Positions 1 through 11,740 of a stretch of 64,000 nt of DNA are shown here, one piece after another. This stretch comes from Mesostigma viride (taxonomy: Eukaryota; Streptophyta; Mesostigmatophyceae; Mesostigmatales; Mesostigmataceae), in contig RPFO01000079.1 in NCBI GenBank assembly GCA_009746045.1, positions 5,137,468-5,201,467 on the forward strand. Direction: 5' to 3'. The notes beneath the pieces are model-generated. The model saw nothing but the letters and a program-made list of their open reading frames with translations, was not told where the DNA came from and searched no databases. Numbering within the stretch: the first letter of the stretch is position 1; every line of letters begins with the position of its first letter. The translations under genes and the position numbers were made by a program.

Positions 1-210
1 TGAGTATTAGTCTGAATGAGTAGTGGGTGGGCATATTTCATGAGTAGTGGGGCGGTATATAATGAGTAGTAGTCTGAATGAGTAGTGGGTGGGCATATTT
101 AATGAGTAGTGGGGCGGTATTGAATTAGTAGTACGGGGGTGAATGAGTAGTGGGCATATTCAAGGAGAAGTGGGGCGGTATTGCATGGGTAGTGGGGCGA
201 TATCGATCGG
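1..210. repeat. Degenerate GT-rich minisatellite
   Basis: Words such as gaatgagtagtgggtgggca and gagtagtggggcggtat recur about eight times with small changes. It lies upstream of the first purH exon visible in the window, so it is either intron or 5' flank of that gene. No coding exon is visible in 1-496. Confidence 0.7.
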
Positions 211-496
211 GACCCAGGGAGATAATCTAGCTGATGCAGCCCAACATCTTGTGCCTCAGCCATCTCGCTTTGGTTATCCGCAAAACGTATGAAAGCCTGC
301 ACGCCAGCTTCTGTGGTAGCAATGCTGTGGCTTCTCCACTCGCACCATGAACAGATTTACTCCATTTTTTATCGCACCGCAGCGGTGTCCTCTGGGCCCT
401 GCTGTTTTGGGCCCTGTAGTTAATCCCGTCCTTCCATTGACACTGCATACCCGAACATGGGCGGGGCGTGATATGCGGTATCGTCGCACCCTGCAG

Positions 497-3400
497 CTAC
501 TCCATAATCTCCACGGGTGGCACGGCCGCCGCGCTCCAAAAGGAGGGCATCCCCGTCAAGAAGGTGGAGGAGGTCACCAACTTCCCCGAGATGGTGCGTG
601 CCGATGTACCCGGTGGCCGCTAGCTGGCAAGGTCCGCTTGGTTTAGGGTCTAGGTATTTTATGTAGGTCCTGTGGGACCTGACCCGGTGGCCCCAGCCAT
701 TGTGCGGACTCACCGGGTAGCCGCCAGCAGGCCGCTTCCTGGACCTGACCCATGAACCCTAGCCATTACATTTTGTGGTAAGCATGGTGGTTGCTACTCT
801 ATAAGCAAAGCGGAGGGAGGAATCCAGATGCTCGAGTCTGTTATGTAATGTTTCGTTGAGTGGTTCTTGCATTAGCTCGTCCTTTGGCTTTCGTCATCAT
901 GGTTCTGGCTCTCGTCCTCATGGTTTCACCCTTTCCCTTGGCCGCCGCTATTCTGTCTTTCCCTTGTTCAGCTGCACGCCCCCCCAAGTCCCCGCTCATC
1001 TGCACCACCTGTCTACTGCAGTCTGGCCCCAGTGCTGCCCTTGCTTAGGGGATAGCCACCGTTCTGATCCTACCATTTGATTAGGGGATAGCCACCGCTC
1101 TGATCCTACCATTTGATTAGGGGATAGCCACCGCTCTGATCCTACCATTTGGTTAGGGGATAGCCACCGCTCTGATCCTACCATCTCCAGCACATCCCTG
1201 CGGGCGCATTTTGTGTGTGCATCAGGATGTGTGGATGGTCATGTTGGCCATGAGATGGGAGATGAGCTGCACTGACACATGTCCAACTGTGTGCAAGCGC
1301 ATGTGCATGTTCTCTCTCCCTCTTTCCTTTTTTAATGATAAAAATATTTTTTTTTTAAAAAAAAAGTTTCGATCCCCTTCCCGGGACCTCAAGGCCTCCC
1401 ACACGCCTAAACCTTTCCCATCACCCCCATTCACACATCTCAACCCACAAATCTCAACCCACCCTCTCATCCATCTGTCCCCCCCCCCCCCCCCGCATCC
1501 ATCTGTCCCCCCCCTCAGCCTTGGGCGGATCTAAACCTGCCTCCCGCATCCCCTGCTGATCCCCCCCTACCCACACACCTCAAACGCACCTATCCCCCCC
1601 CACACTCCACAACTGCACCTATTGCCCCCACCTCAACCCCCCCAACCCTTATTGCTGCCAGCTGGACGGCCGCGTGAAGACGCTTCACCCGTCAGTGCAC
1701 GGCGGCATCCTCGCGCGGCGTGACCTGCCGGAGCACGTGGCGGCACTCAGCAAGCACAACATCAGTACGTGCATGGTGCAACGCCAGTATGTGTGCAACA
1801 CAGAGCGTGGGGGCATCAATGAAAAAGGGGCATCCATAGAAGAAGGGGCATTGATTGATGGAGGCATTCATAGATAGCGGCTCTGGAACATTGTCCACAG
1901 ACTGCTGGTAGTCCACCACCCCATTGTCTTCACTGACACTCTCTCATGTGCCTGATGGTGCCTCCCCTTCCCACCCTCCTGGTTGCGCCCCCAGAGTCCA
2001 TCGACATCGTCGTCTGCAACCTGTACCCCTTCTACAGCACGGTCACCAAGGGTGCCACCTTTGAGGATGGAGTCGAGAACATTGACATCGGTGGGCCCGC
2101 GATGATCCGCGCTGCCGCAAAGGTAGGCCCCGCCGTGCACGCAAGGCCGCAAGGCGTGGGCCATGTTGTGCTTATTTTGGGCCTTCTCCTTTTAGGGGGC
2201 ACGTAGGACTACGGGGATGCGTGAGGCTTGTGCTTGTCAGAATTAGCAATTCCAGGACGTTGCTCACATGAGTGAGCAGATGGACGTTGGGACTTGGCTA
2301 ACTGGCTGGCTGAAGGCATCGGTCATGCATATGTGCTGAGGTGGGGTGACCAAAGAAAATAGCTGAGGCATGGTGGTTGCCTCAGCAGCTCCTCCTGCAC
2401 GGACCGTGGGCGCGTTGCTCCTTGTGGGGTGGGAACGGGACCACTGGGCAGCGGCCATTGACCGCAGGCGCTATGGTGACCACTGGGCGATGGGCTATGG
2501 TGAAGATTGCTGTGGCTTGCAGCCTCGGCTCATCCTAGTGAACCTGTGGAAGACGAGGAGCCCACAAGGGCGCGAGTGCCTGGTGGCACTCATGCGTGTT
2601 GTTCAGGTAGCTAGGGTCGGTAGCTAGGTAGGTGCCGCGCCTCCCCTCACCCCCCCCCTTCTTTGTGTGTGTGTGGAGGTTGATTGATGGTGGCTATTTA
2701 TTGGCAGAGGCTGTTGATTGGTGGAGGGTGTTTGTTGAATATTGTGTTTGCAGCATGGGTACGTTTGTGCCGGCAGCGCCCATGCGGTTTGTACAACAGG
2801 GACTTTGGGGAAGGGGAAGGGGGTAGGGTGGCTACCGGGGTGCACATGACCAGAGGAGGAGCAGGGGGCAGGGACAGATCTTTTTCTGCCCATTCCTGTT
2901 GAGGTGGCCCCCACAACTCGTCGCGTTTCCCTTCAGACCATCGTAGACACCGGTGAAGCTTACAAGTGAATGGTGGTTAGCTGTATCATGGGTGCTTTGG
3001 TATACAGCCATTCCCACGTTAAGTTACACCCGAACCAGGGCGCCGATACTTAATGCGGGAACGCAACATTAAGGGTCGTGGCATTATGCGGGTGATCTTA
3101 TGACTGTGCCTCTCTGTTGTGTAACTTAACAGAAGCGATCAATTTAGGACCTGTCTTGGCACTGATCTCGTTCAACACAACTGCCTGCATTTCCAAACCC
3201 AACCAACCAACCAACCAACCAACCAACCAACCAACCAACCAACCAACCAACCAACCAACCAACCAACCAACCAACCAACCAACCAACCAACCAACCAACC
3301 AACCAACCAACCAACCAACCAACCAACCAACCAACCAACCAACCAACCAACCAACCAACCAACCAACCACGGTCCATGGTGCCAGAACCACGGGGACGTG

Positions 3401-6400
3401 CTGGTGCTCGTGGACCCGACCGACTATGCGACGGTGCTCGAGCGGCTCAAGGCCGGGCCCATCGCGCGAGAGGACAACCTTCGGCGGCGGCTCGCATGGA
3501 AGGCGTACCAGCACACGTCCTCGTACGACGCAGCCGTGGCCGAGTGGATGTGGAGCCAGGCGCAGCCAGGTGGGGCCCGACTCGCCTCTCTAAATCCCCC
3601 CCCCCCCCCCCCCCCCCTCTCTCCCCCTCCCCCCCCCCCCCCTCCCTCCCGCTCTCGCGGTCTCCCTCCCCTCCTACCCACACCTCTCTCTCCCTCCCAC
3701 CACCCACCACCGCCCTGTGTGTGTGCGTGTGCGCTGCTGAGTCCTCCCTTGGTTGTCGCTGATCCTGTCGTATGCTTTCAATTTACCATGTCAACAAAAG
3801 CCCCTGCTTGTTTGTCCTTCGTGTACTTGACCACGCTTGGGACGTACGTAACAACTTTCGATCCACAACAAAACAACGAAAATCGGCAAGAGAGATGCAA
3901 ACAAAATAATAAAAGAGAAAATACAGGTAACGTGGCATGTTGCCGCCTTCTCTTCCTCGCGCACCGGTCCGCTGACGGCTGCATGTGACCGCTGGCCATC
4001 TCCCTCACCTCGTGCCTGCCATCTTCCTCTCCGTATTCCCCTGAGTCTACCCCCCTGCCGGTGCTCCCCCAGTAAGCGTCTGGCTTGAGGGCGCGTTCGC
4101 TAGCCAGCTGTCTGCGGCTCTTCACGTACGCAACCACCCAACACATCTTACCTCACGGACATGCATGTGACGGCTCGTTCTTCCCATCCCCTCGTGCCTG
4201 TGGTAGAGGGCGCGTATCCTGCCAGCCTGACCGTGCCCATGACGCTGCAGCAGACGCTGCGCTACGGAGAGAACCCGCACCAGAGCGCCGCGGTGTACAC
4301 GGACAACTCGCTGCGGGAGTTCGGCGCGGGGGGGATTGCCACCGCCATCCAGCACCACGGCAAGGTGGGCCCGGGGGGGTGGCACGCGGCTACCCTCTCC
4401 CATCTCTTGGGTACTGCCGTTAGCATACCCGTTGCTGGAATACCGCGTCGCTGGAACATCTTTACTGCCTTTGCTAGAATGCATGTTACTAAAGCACCCG
4501 TCGCTAGAGTACCGTTTGGGAGCGCTTCGCGGAACGGCTTGCAGGTGGCTGGTTCATGTCTTGTGCTCATCAATTTGGGGGATTGGAGTGGTGGTGGTCA
4601 TGTTTGGTTGTGCAGGACCACCGCTCGCCCTTATCGCTACTTGCCCATCGTGCCCCGCTTGACTCCCCCCTACCTGCCCTGTGCTTGTTCCTCCCCCAAA
4701 CCACCATATTGCCCGCTTCTCCACTTACCTGTCTGCGCTGGAGATGTCATGCAGTCCCCCCTTCCACATGCTGTGCCCCTTCCCGTGACAGTGCCCCATT
4801 GATGTGCCTTCCACTTGTCTTATTAATGTTTTAGTATGTCATCATCTATGCGCGCGCAGGAGATGTCGTACAACAACTTCTTGGATGCGGACGCGGCCTG
4901 GAACGCGGTGGGGGAGTTCACCAAGCCCACCTGCGTCGTTGTCAAGCACACCAACCCGTGCGGCGTCGCGTCACGGGACAGCGACTTGCTCGAGGCGTAC
5001 CGGCTGGCGGTGCGGGCCGACCCCATCAGCGCATTTGGCGGCATTGTCGCCTTCAACAGGACCGTCGATGCGGTGAGTGGGCCTTGCGTGGTGTGAGTAA
5101 TGCGTGGTGAGTGACACGTGCGCTTCGTGGTGTCTTGGCTTCACCCAGTGGGGGGGCTAGCCCTGCGCGGTGGCGTGCTTCATGCGCGGTTAAATATAGA
5201 TGTACATACATTACATTAACTGAGACATCAAGTGAATTTTGCGTGGTTGTGTCAGTCATGTGCGTGCCATGTGATGTCTCCGCCAAATACAAAACTCGAA
5301 GCTCGAAGCCCGAGACCCGAGACCGGCATGGTAAGTCGAAACCGGAGATCGGTAGTAATGCTGTCCCCCCCTCAAGTCATGCAGTTGAGGTGAGTTATCC
5401 ATCCCGTGAGCGATGAGCTTGGTCCTCCATCCCTCTGTGTTGCGTCTCGTAGGATCATACACAGTAGTCCTGTGCTGCACGAGCCCTCCACTGTGCAAAA
5501 CCCCTGCTCATCTTCCTCACCACAGGGACATCCTGCCCCGCGCCCCCCCAGGACTAGTCCTCCCCCCCACCAGTTCTCACGTGTGTGGTGGGGGGGAGAG
5601 GCCTACGGCCACTCAATCATTATACGATACAGCGGAAGTCATGCCCACATAAAGCTTTCCTTTACCCCCTCCTGATGGGCAGGACCTTTGCTGCGTCCCT
5701 TGCCGCACGAGAGCCTGCCGAAGTAACGATCATTCGACCTCACATGTCTTCACCACTGCCATAACCACCACAACCGCCAATACCGCCACCGCGTTCCAGT
5801 GCCCTTCGAGTCGATCTACACCTCGTAACATCCATGTACCAACTCCACAGCTCACGTGTTTGTACATGGGCTGCCCCTGATCTGCCATGGCACAAACCCT
5901 CACCTTGTCCTATTCCTCCTCCACCTTCACCCACAACAACAACAAGCATCAACAACGGCATCAATAACAACATCAACGACAACCCCAACGACAACGTCCA
6001 TGACGCCATCGACGACGACATAAACAACAACATCGACGACGGCATTAACAACAACATTAACGACAACAGGACTTGGCGCGTGAGATCCGCGAGTTCCGCT
6101 CCCCGACCGATAACGAGACCCGCATGTTCTACGAGATCGTGGTCGCGCCTGGGTACACGCCGGAGGGGTTGGAGGTGCTCAAGGGCAAGTCCAAAACGCT
6201 GCGCATCCTCGAGGCCAAGCCGCGCACGAGGGGCAACACAAGCATCCGCCAGATCGGCGGCGGGTGGCTGCTGCAGGGGACCGATGACTTGCTGCCGGAG
6301 CAACTGGAGTGGAAGGTGGGTACAGAAATGCGGAAGCTCGTCCATTTTTTACGGTGTCTTTTGCCTTGCAAGGCGGTAGTAACTGTAGCGGTGGGTGCCG

Positions 6401-8741
6401 CACGCTCACTGGAGCAAAGGGATGTCCCTGAAAAGCAAAGGGGAGCCCGACTGGATGTAATGCGGATGGGGTTGCCCTGCAAAGCTAGACTAGTCTCGTA
6501 GGCCGTGCACCTGGGGACAGTGTGTAGGTCATACAATTAGGTTGTTGACAAAGGGACATCTCATCGATTATTCTCGAGTGTTGCCTTGGGTTCTCTCATG
6601 GATACTCCTACTAAATATGTCACTAGGGGTGGATACTCATACCATTCTCACAAGGCTCATGTACAGTGTATAGGATGAAGTTGACATCCCTCCCCAACGT
6701 GCCGAATGGGTCCACAGATCAAAAGGTTGAGGTTTCAAGCGTCCATGGTATCGTAAGCCAACCCGTTAAAGGAGCCATAGTCTCAAGAGGTTTAGAGCCT
6801 CTGCATGTTGTGATGCGCCAGCACCCAGGGGGCAGTAACAAACATTCAAGACCACAGCACCCTGCTCTAAATAGGTTCCTCTAGTGCATGCCTGCTTGGA
6901 CTTCTGTTGCACAAGTGCCCTCTGCCAACAAGTCTGCTTCGACCTGACCCAGTGACCTGACCTCTTTGCTGTCCCTTTTTCCGGCGCCCTGCCATGCCTT
7001 TTGGTCCCCACCCTGTCTGGGTGTCCTCCAGGTGGTCTCCCAGCGGCCGCCGACCGACAAGGAGATGGAGGACGTCAAGTTTGCGTGGCTGTGCGTGAAG
7101 CACGTCAAGAGCAACGCCATCACCGTGGCCAAGGTAAGCGTGATCAATAGTCTAGACTACTATAGCAGTAGTATTATAATCATCGATCAGGTGCTAGTGG
7201 CTGGGGACGTTCTTTTTTTGTCAAGAGCAACGCCATCACCGTGGCCAAGGCAACATTGATAAATAGTAATACATACTGGAATTGATCAGTACGTGTAAGT
7301 AGGTGCTCCATTGATAAATAGTAATACATACTGGAATTGATCAGTACGTGTAAGTAGGTGCTCCATTGATAAATAGTAATACATACTGGAATTGATCAGT
7401 ACGTGTAAGTGCTAAGGGGCTGTAGTAATACATACTAAAGTAATAATAGTAATACGTACTGGAATTGATCAGTACGTGTAAGTAGGTGCTAAGGGGCTGG
7501 GGCGTAAGCATGTGTGTCGGAAGCAACGCCATCACCGTGGCCGAGATACCAGGGATCAAAGCATGCTAGCATTACCAGATTCTGGTGGGTGGGGCATACA
7601 CGAGGGTGTCAAGAGCAACGCCACCAACCACCATGGCCAAAGGTTAACGTGAAAGTGCTACTGCCAATCTGGCCTAAGCTTTTTCTACTTACGTAGCAAC
7701 CTGTTGAAAACGGCTGAGAGCTTCCGCGAGACAACCAACGTACGCACCTGCTTGCGAAATGGAGCGCCGCTTGCTGCCCTCCGCCACCTGCAGGACGGCC
7801 GGCTGCTGGGCATGGGCAGCGGCCAGCCCAACCGCGTGAAGAGCACAGAGATCGCGCTGGAGAAGGCGGGACCTACGGACGTGAAGGGCGCCGCGTTGGC
7901 CAGCGACGCCTTCTTCCCCTTCGGTGCGTGGTGGTGCTAGGCCTCTCAACGGCGGTTAATAAACTTAAAGTCAACCTAAAGGTAGTTTCAACCCCTTCCT
8001 CGTTGGGGGGGGGGGGGGGGGGGGGGGGGCGCTACAATGAAGTACCCCTAGAACTAGGCATCACTACGGCAACCGCTCGACCCTGGATGGTTCCCCCGCC
8101 TTCTTGTGCCTGGTCTTGCCACAAAAGGACTAGTATTTTCATGTGGGTAGGGATAGAGGGGGGGAGCGGGCAGAGGCAGGTAGCTCTGCGAATTGGGCTG
8201 CAGCTGTTTGCTCTTTGCCACTTGGACTAGCCTGCAGTTGGTTTTACAGAGTCCCAATGCAGCGCCACCGGCATGAGTGACGCTGAGTTTTCTATTGTTT
8301 CCGTTAGCAGTCCCGGGCATGTCTTAGAGTTTGAGATCTGGTGGGCCCCGCACGTCATCCTATCTTCTCCCATCCATTCTCTTTTTCCTTAAACCCGGCT
8401 CTGCGTGAGCTTGAGACTTGGTGGTCCATGCATACGTCCTCTAAGTATCCTAAGTATAACATATACTACTGTCTTATATTATAACTGATCCTATGATCGG
8501 CATTGTCATCCTTTCCTGTTGCTACCGCGCTGGCCTGCCTGGCCATCACTTATGTGTCTGACTGCCCGCATGCTGGCTTATGGTGGCAGCATGGAACGAT
8601 TCGGTCGAGAAGGCGTGCCAGGCGGGTGTGACGGTGATCGCCCACCCAGGTGGCAGCATACGCGACCAGGAGGCGATCGACTGCTGCAACAAGTACGGCG
8701 TCGCGATGGTGGTGACGGGCGTCAGGCACTTCAAGCACTAA
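497..8741 (+). CDS. purH: Bifunctional AICAR transformylase / IMP cyclohydrolase (purH/ATIC), ten exons, 5' partial
   Basis: Catalyses the last two steps of de novo purine synthesis: formylation of AICAR, then ring closure to IMP. Exons are 497-593, 1662-1764, 1995-2122, 3386-3569, 4207-4364, 4860-5072, 6070-6315, 7032-7133, 7794-7923 and 8590-8741. Every junction is GT-AG, all phases match, and the joined frame gives 503 residues plus a TAA stop. Visible landmarks: STGGTAAAL (IMP cyclohydrolase domain), [25 protein letters not shown], the RYGENPHQ motif, the transformylase active-site [37 protein letters not shown], and the C-terminal [10 protein letters not shown] and GVRHFKH. The residues resemble land-plant plastid enzymes. 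Compared with about 525 residues for the family, only about 20 N-terminal residues and any transit peptide are missing, presumably in an exon left of the window. Introns run from 230 to 1,263 bp and carry several minisatellites. No frameshift is needed, so the gene looks functional. Confidence 0.96.
1044..1184. repeat. 36-bp minisatellite in purH intron
   Basis: About four tandem copies of a unit beginning ggggatagccaccgctctga and ending ctaccatttgatta. It lies in the 1,068-bp intron between purH exons 497-593 and 1662-1764. The rest of that intron (1330-1650) is C/T-rich with poly-T, poly-A and poly-C runs. Confidence 0.9.
3198..3369. repeat. (CCAA)n tetranucleotide array next to a splice acceptor
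   Basis: About 43 uninterrupted copies of CCAA end 16 bp before the AG acceptor (3384-3385) of the purH exon starting at 3386. The array is open in several frames and produces meaningless Trp-Leu-Val-Gly or Asn-Gln-Pro-Thr polypeptides. Confidence 0.97.
3596..3712. repeat. Poly-C / CT-rich tract in purH intron
   Basis: C homopolymers broken by CTCT start 27 bp after the donor at 3570. Homopolymers like this are prone to length errors, so the exact length is uncertain. Confidence 0.9.
5935..6068. repeat. AAC/GAC/ATC trinucleotide-rich repeat reaching a splice acceptor
   Basis: An imperfect trinucleotide repeat (caacaacatcaacgac-type) runs directly into the CAG acceptor of the purH exon starting at 6070. 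The remainder of the 997-bp intron (5073-6069) shows no gene. Confidence 0.85.
7220..7641. repeat. Echo copies of a purH exon end plus a ~55-bp minisatellite
   Basis: Within intron 7134-7793, bases 7220-7249 repeat the last 30 bases of the preceding exon (7104-7133) exactly, coding [10 protein letters not shown], but the donor GT has become GC. Shorter or diverged copies lie at 7522-7542 and 7608-7641. Between them (7254-7492) sits a tandem repeat of about 55 bp with the word gaattgatcagtacgtgtaa, which carries a perfect GTAAGT donor-like word in each unit. Confidence 0.9.
8005..8029. repeat. Poly-G homopolymer (25 nt)
   Basis: An uninterrupted G run in the last purH intron (7924-8589). The true length is unreliable in any assembly. 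Confidence 0.9.
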
Positions 8742-9285
8742 GAATAGGAAGACGGTGGGGACCTATTTAAAGATCGATGTGTGAGATCTATATAACAACG
8801 AAACGAATAAAGATGTTCTGCATGGTTTCGAGCTCAAGCCGGGAACTCTTGCCGGAATGGCCCTTGAATTAAAAGTCATTTGGTAGTACCTGGAGTGGGT
8901 ACTGCATAATGGACTGCATAATTTGCTAACCATGCACACGGTTGTGGTTTCGAGGCGGGGCTAATAGCAAGGGATGACGGCAGTACAGCAGCAGGCCGGG
9001 TGGCTAGTAAGTAAGTAAGTAAGTAAGTACTTGCGTGTCATGCGCATGGGCATGCCACGGAGTACTATGCTAACAGGAGGAAAAAGTACTTTGGACTTAG
9101 GGCTTTTTTTTTTGCAAAACTTAGCCCTAACTGGGAGCTCAGACAAGTAAGTAAGTAAGTAAGTAAGTACTTGCGTGTCATGCGCAGAGGCATGCCACGG
9201 AGTACTAGATGCTAATCTCATTAGAAAAATAATTACACAAAAGTTTAAACAAATATCGTCTGCATCATCCCCCAACCGTTAAGCA
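8742..9285. other. Intergenic region with duplicated GTAA-repeat block
   Basis: No gene is visible. A block of (GTAA)n followed by gtacttgcgtgtcatgcgca and a catgccacggagtact tail occurs twice, at about 9005-9064 and 9143-9206, with a poly-T-containing spacer. It looks like a local duplication. Confidence 0.7.
8806..8811 (+). promoter_or_regulatory. Candidate polyadenylation signal of purH
   Basis: AATAAA lies 65 nt past the purH stop. No TGTAA is visible closer to the stop, so this is the best candidate for the 3' end. Confidence 0.5.
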
Positions 9286-11232
9286 CTAGATGGGGATGTA
9301 ATCCTCATCCGAGCTGTCCTCTACTGTAATGGCAGACGAGGCGGTAGTGTAGCGGCTATCCTCAGGACCAATAACCTCCACCTGCGGACTTCTACCCTGG
9401 CTAGCAACGGGCCGCGGGGCCCGTGGGGAGAAAACAGGAGCATACCCCTCGGGAAGGTGCTTATCGCAGATGGCAGCCCATTTCTCCTTGTCAATCATGC
9501 GGGCGCGGAGTACGGATAGTCCCAGAAGCCCTGCATCTTCAAGCAGTTGTGTCACATAGGTCCGGGTCGCGCCGCGCCGGTGCCCGGCGCGCGCAAGTTT
9601 GCCAGTGGGTTGCGATGGTACAAGGGGACCCTGCCATAGGAGGAGGTGTCTACCTGGTTGGCCCGTCTTAAGCCCCCCGGCAGGGCCCACATCGGTATTC
9701 ACCTGGTCTGTGCGGGCAAGATGGCCGGCAAAGAGGAGGCGGCGGTGTCGGATGGTATGGGTGACAAGAGGGAGCTCGCAGTAGAGCTCGGCCCGGGTGC
9801 GGCGTTCTTGGTAGCGGACGCCGAGGATATGACGGAGCATTCGAGTGACGGTGCCGTCAAGCTGCTGGCTCAGCGCCTGGTCCAGGGTCCACGCCTCGCA
9901 GCCATAAAGGAGGATGCTGAGGACAAGGGCCTTGAACAGAATGCGCTTGCGTCGCTCACTCAGGTAGCGACAGGTCCAGAACCTGTCGAGGCGGCGGAGG
10001 GCCGCCCAGGCCTGGCCAATGCGGGTGTTCATGTCGTCGGCCGTGGAGGGAAGCCAGCTGCCAAGGAGCTTGAAGCGAGTCGCCGGGGGGACGGGGCTGC
10101 CGTCCAGCAAGAGGAGGGTGGGTGGGGCTATCCCAGCAGGGAAGCCGATGGCCATGACCTCCGTTTTCTTGCTGATCATAAGCCCCACCGCCCGCGCTTC
10201 CAGTGATAAGCTGTCTAGCCACAGTTGGGCTGACTCTGGGGTTTCCACGAGTGTCGTGTCATCAGCGTAGATCAGATCGCTCAGGCGGTAGGGTGGGTCA
10301 ACCCCGCCGTAGCTGGCGTACTCGGACCGTGATCTCGATCCCCGGCGGGCGCCCCTCCACCCGGGCGAAGCGGGCTTGTGCACGCCGCATAATATAGTCC
10401 ACCATAATGATGAATAGATATGGGGAGAGCACACAGCCCTGCCACACCCCGGTGTGCAGGGGGGAAGCCGGACTCAGTGACGCCGTCAGCGGTACGGACC
10501 TGGGCTTGGGACCCTTCATAGAACTGGCGGATGATCTCAACGATGTATGATGGGACACGGAACAGGTGAAGTACCACCCACAGGGCGTCCCATATAATTA
10601 ATTAATTAATTAATTAAAATCATAGCTCCGTGGGGAGCATATGTAACACATAGCCCTGAGAAAGGGGCATCTATGGGTTTGTAATACAATCAGGGCGACA
10701 ACCTGCAGGTGTAGGATGTACAACTATCACCTGCTCTGGGTGCACTAGGTGCACCTGCACCTCCATGGTGGTTCATGCCTCCTAAACAAGCACAGGCACC
10801 CAGGGGGGGCTTGAGGAGAGGGCCTAGAAGGCCTGCATGACATATGGGGTGGAAGGTATGTGGCTAGGCTATAGCTGGGGTACACATGGCCTCTCAGCAG
10901 AGAGTAACTCCCTGCATGTCCCATATAACCGTATCGAATGCCTTGGTGTAATCCACGAAGATCAATAGCAATGGCAAGAGGCCGGGGGCCATGCAGGCGG
11001 CCCACTTCCTCGATCAGGCGGCGCGCGGTAATAGTGACCATAACACAATTGCGACCAACACGGAAGCCCATCTGGGACTCACCTAGGTGGGGATCGAGGC
11101 TGGCGCGCATGCGGTTCAGCAGGAGACGCATGAAGACTTTCAGCACGCAGCTTTGGAGGCATACGCCGCGGTAGTTGCCGGTATCCGCGGCGGACCCCTT
11201 GCCCTTGTACAGCATGACCCGGACAGCGGTCT
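9286..11232 (-). mobile_element. 5'-truncated RTE-like LINE, family A, with nested insertion
   Basis: The minus strand encodes a reverse transcriptase in several broken frames. From 5' to 3' these show a GNYRGVCLQS fingers motif (near 11190), VDYTKAFDTVIWDAL (10905-10955 read across the nested insertion), GCVLSPYLF (near 10420), YADDTTLVE (10247-10275), the thumb FKLLGSWLP, and a C-terminal GHLAR domain. The C-terminal domain resembles those of RTE/BovB-type LINEs, so the clade is an inference. No endonuclease domain is present, so the copy is 5'-truncated, and frameshifts near 10434 and 10955 mark decay. It is split by the element at 10598-10917. Confidence 0.88.
10598..10917 (-). mobile_element. 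Short non-LTR insertion with (TTAA)n tail inside LINE A
   Basis: A 320-bp insertion interrupts the RT palm coding sequence and is flanked by 11-bp direct repeats gtcccatataa (10587-10597 and 10918-10928). Read on the minus strand, it ends in a CTCC/GGAG hairpin region and a TTAATTAA tail. It matches the 3' untranslated part of the ORF1-only elements at 34721-36551 and 24811-26770, so it is a severely 5'-truncated copy of that family. Confidence 0.88.
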
Positions 11233-11395
11233 TCCAATTTACGTAATATTAACAGTGAGACCAATAAAGAGGAGTTCAGGCACAAACTACAAAGAGAAGT
11301 GGTAAAGGATAGAAAAAAGGATTCAAGCAATTAAGAATTTAAAAAGTAAAAATAAAAGAATAAAGAAATAAATTATATCAAGGAGACAACTGAGC

Positions 11396-11460
11396 GCATG
11401 CCAGAAATCGGGAGAATCCAGACCATGGTAGCTCGAGCCTGCCGTTATCTTGTCCGCGTG
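11396..11460. repeat. Dispersed repeat shared with 50549-50610
   Basis: The segment from ccagaaatcgggagaatcc to ctcgagcctgccgttatctt recurs at 50549-50610, at the start of the big satellite, with roughly 85% identity by eye. Part of it also recurs at 11692-11730. Confidence 0.75.
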
Positions 11461-11620
11461 TTCGAGTCGTTCAGGCGGATGAATATTCATGAATGGTGAT
11501 GGAAATGTGTAGCCTTGTGCACTGAAATTATGGCTGGCTTACGTGTAGAGGGACTAGATGACCTAGACGGCGGGGCCGGAAACAGCTTGCTTGATAATAT
11601 ATATAGTCACTAGAGGAAGG

Positions 11621-11701
11621 ATTTCTGGCCTGCGCTGGTTGTCTCCTTGATATAGTCTCTTGAGGGGGATATCAAGGAGACAACCAGCGCAGGCCAGAAA
11701 T
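11621..11701. repeat. 33-bp perfect inverted repeat (hairpin)
   Basis: Arms 11621-11653 and 11669-11701 are exact reverse complements with a 15-bp spacer. A diverged third copy of the right arm lies at 11376-11408. The surrounding 11233-11740 holds no gene. Bases 11500-11600 match the repeat into which the copia element inserted (15040-15065 joined to 22898-23000). Confidence 0.9.
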
Positions 11702-11740
11702 CGGGAGAATCCGGACCATGGTAGCTGGGGCAGGGATATA

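Noticed and set aside
2930-2970. Possible extra purH exon ([10 protein letters not shown]-like reading)
   Set aside because: Exons 1995-2122 and 3386-3569 already join in phase and match the family without it.
3098-3593. Trp-Leu-Val-Gly or Asn-Gln-Pro-Thr repeat protein
   Set aside because: Translation of the (CCAA)n array in a purH intron. Only the part from 3386 is a real exon, in another frame.
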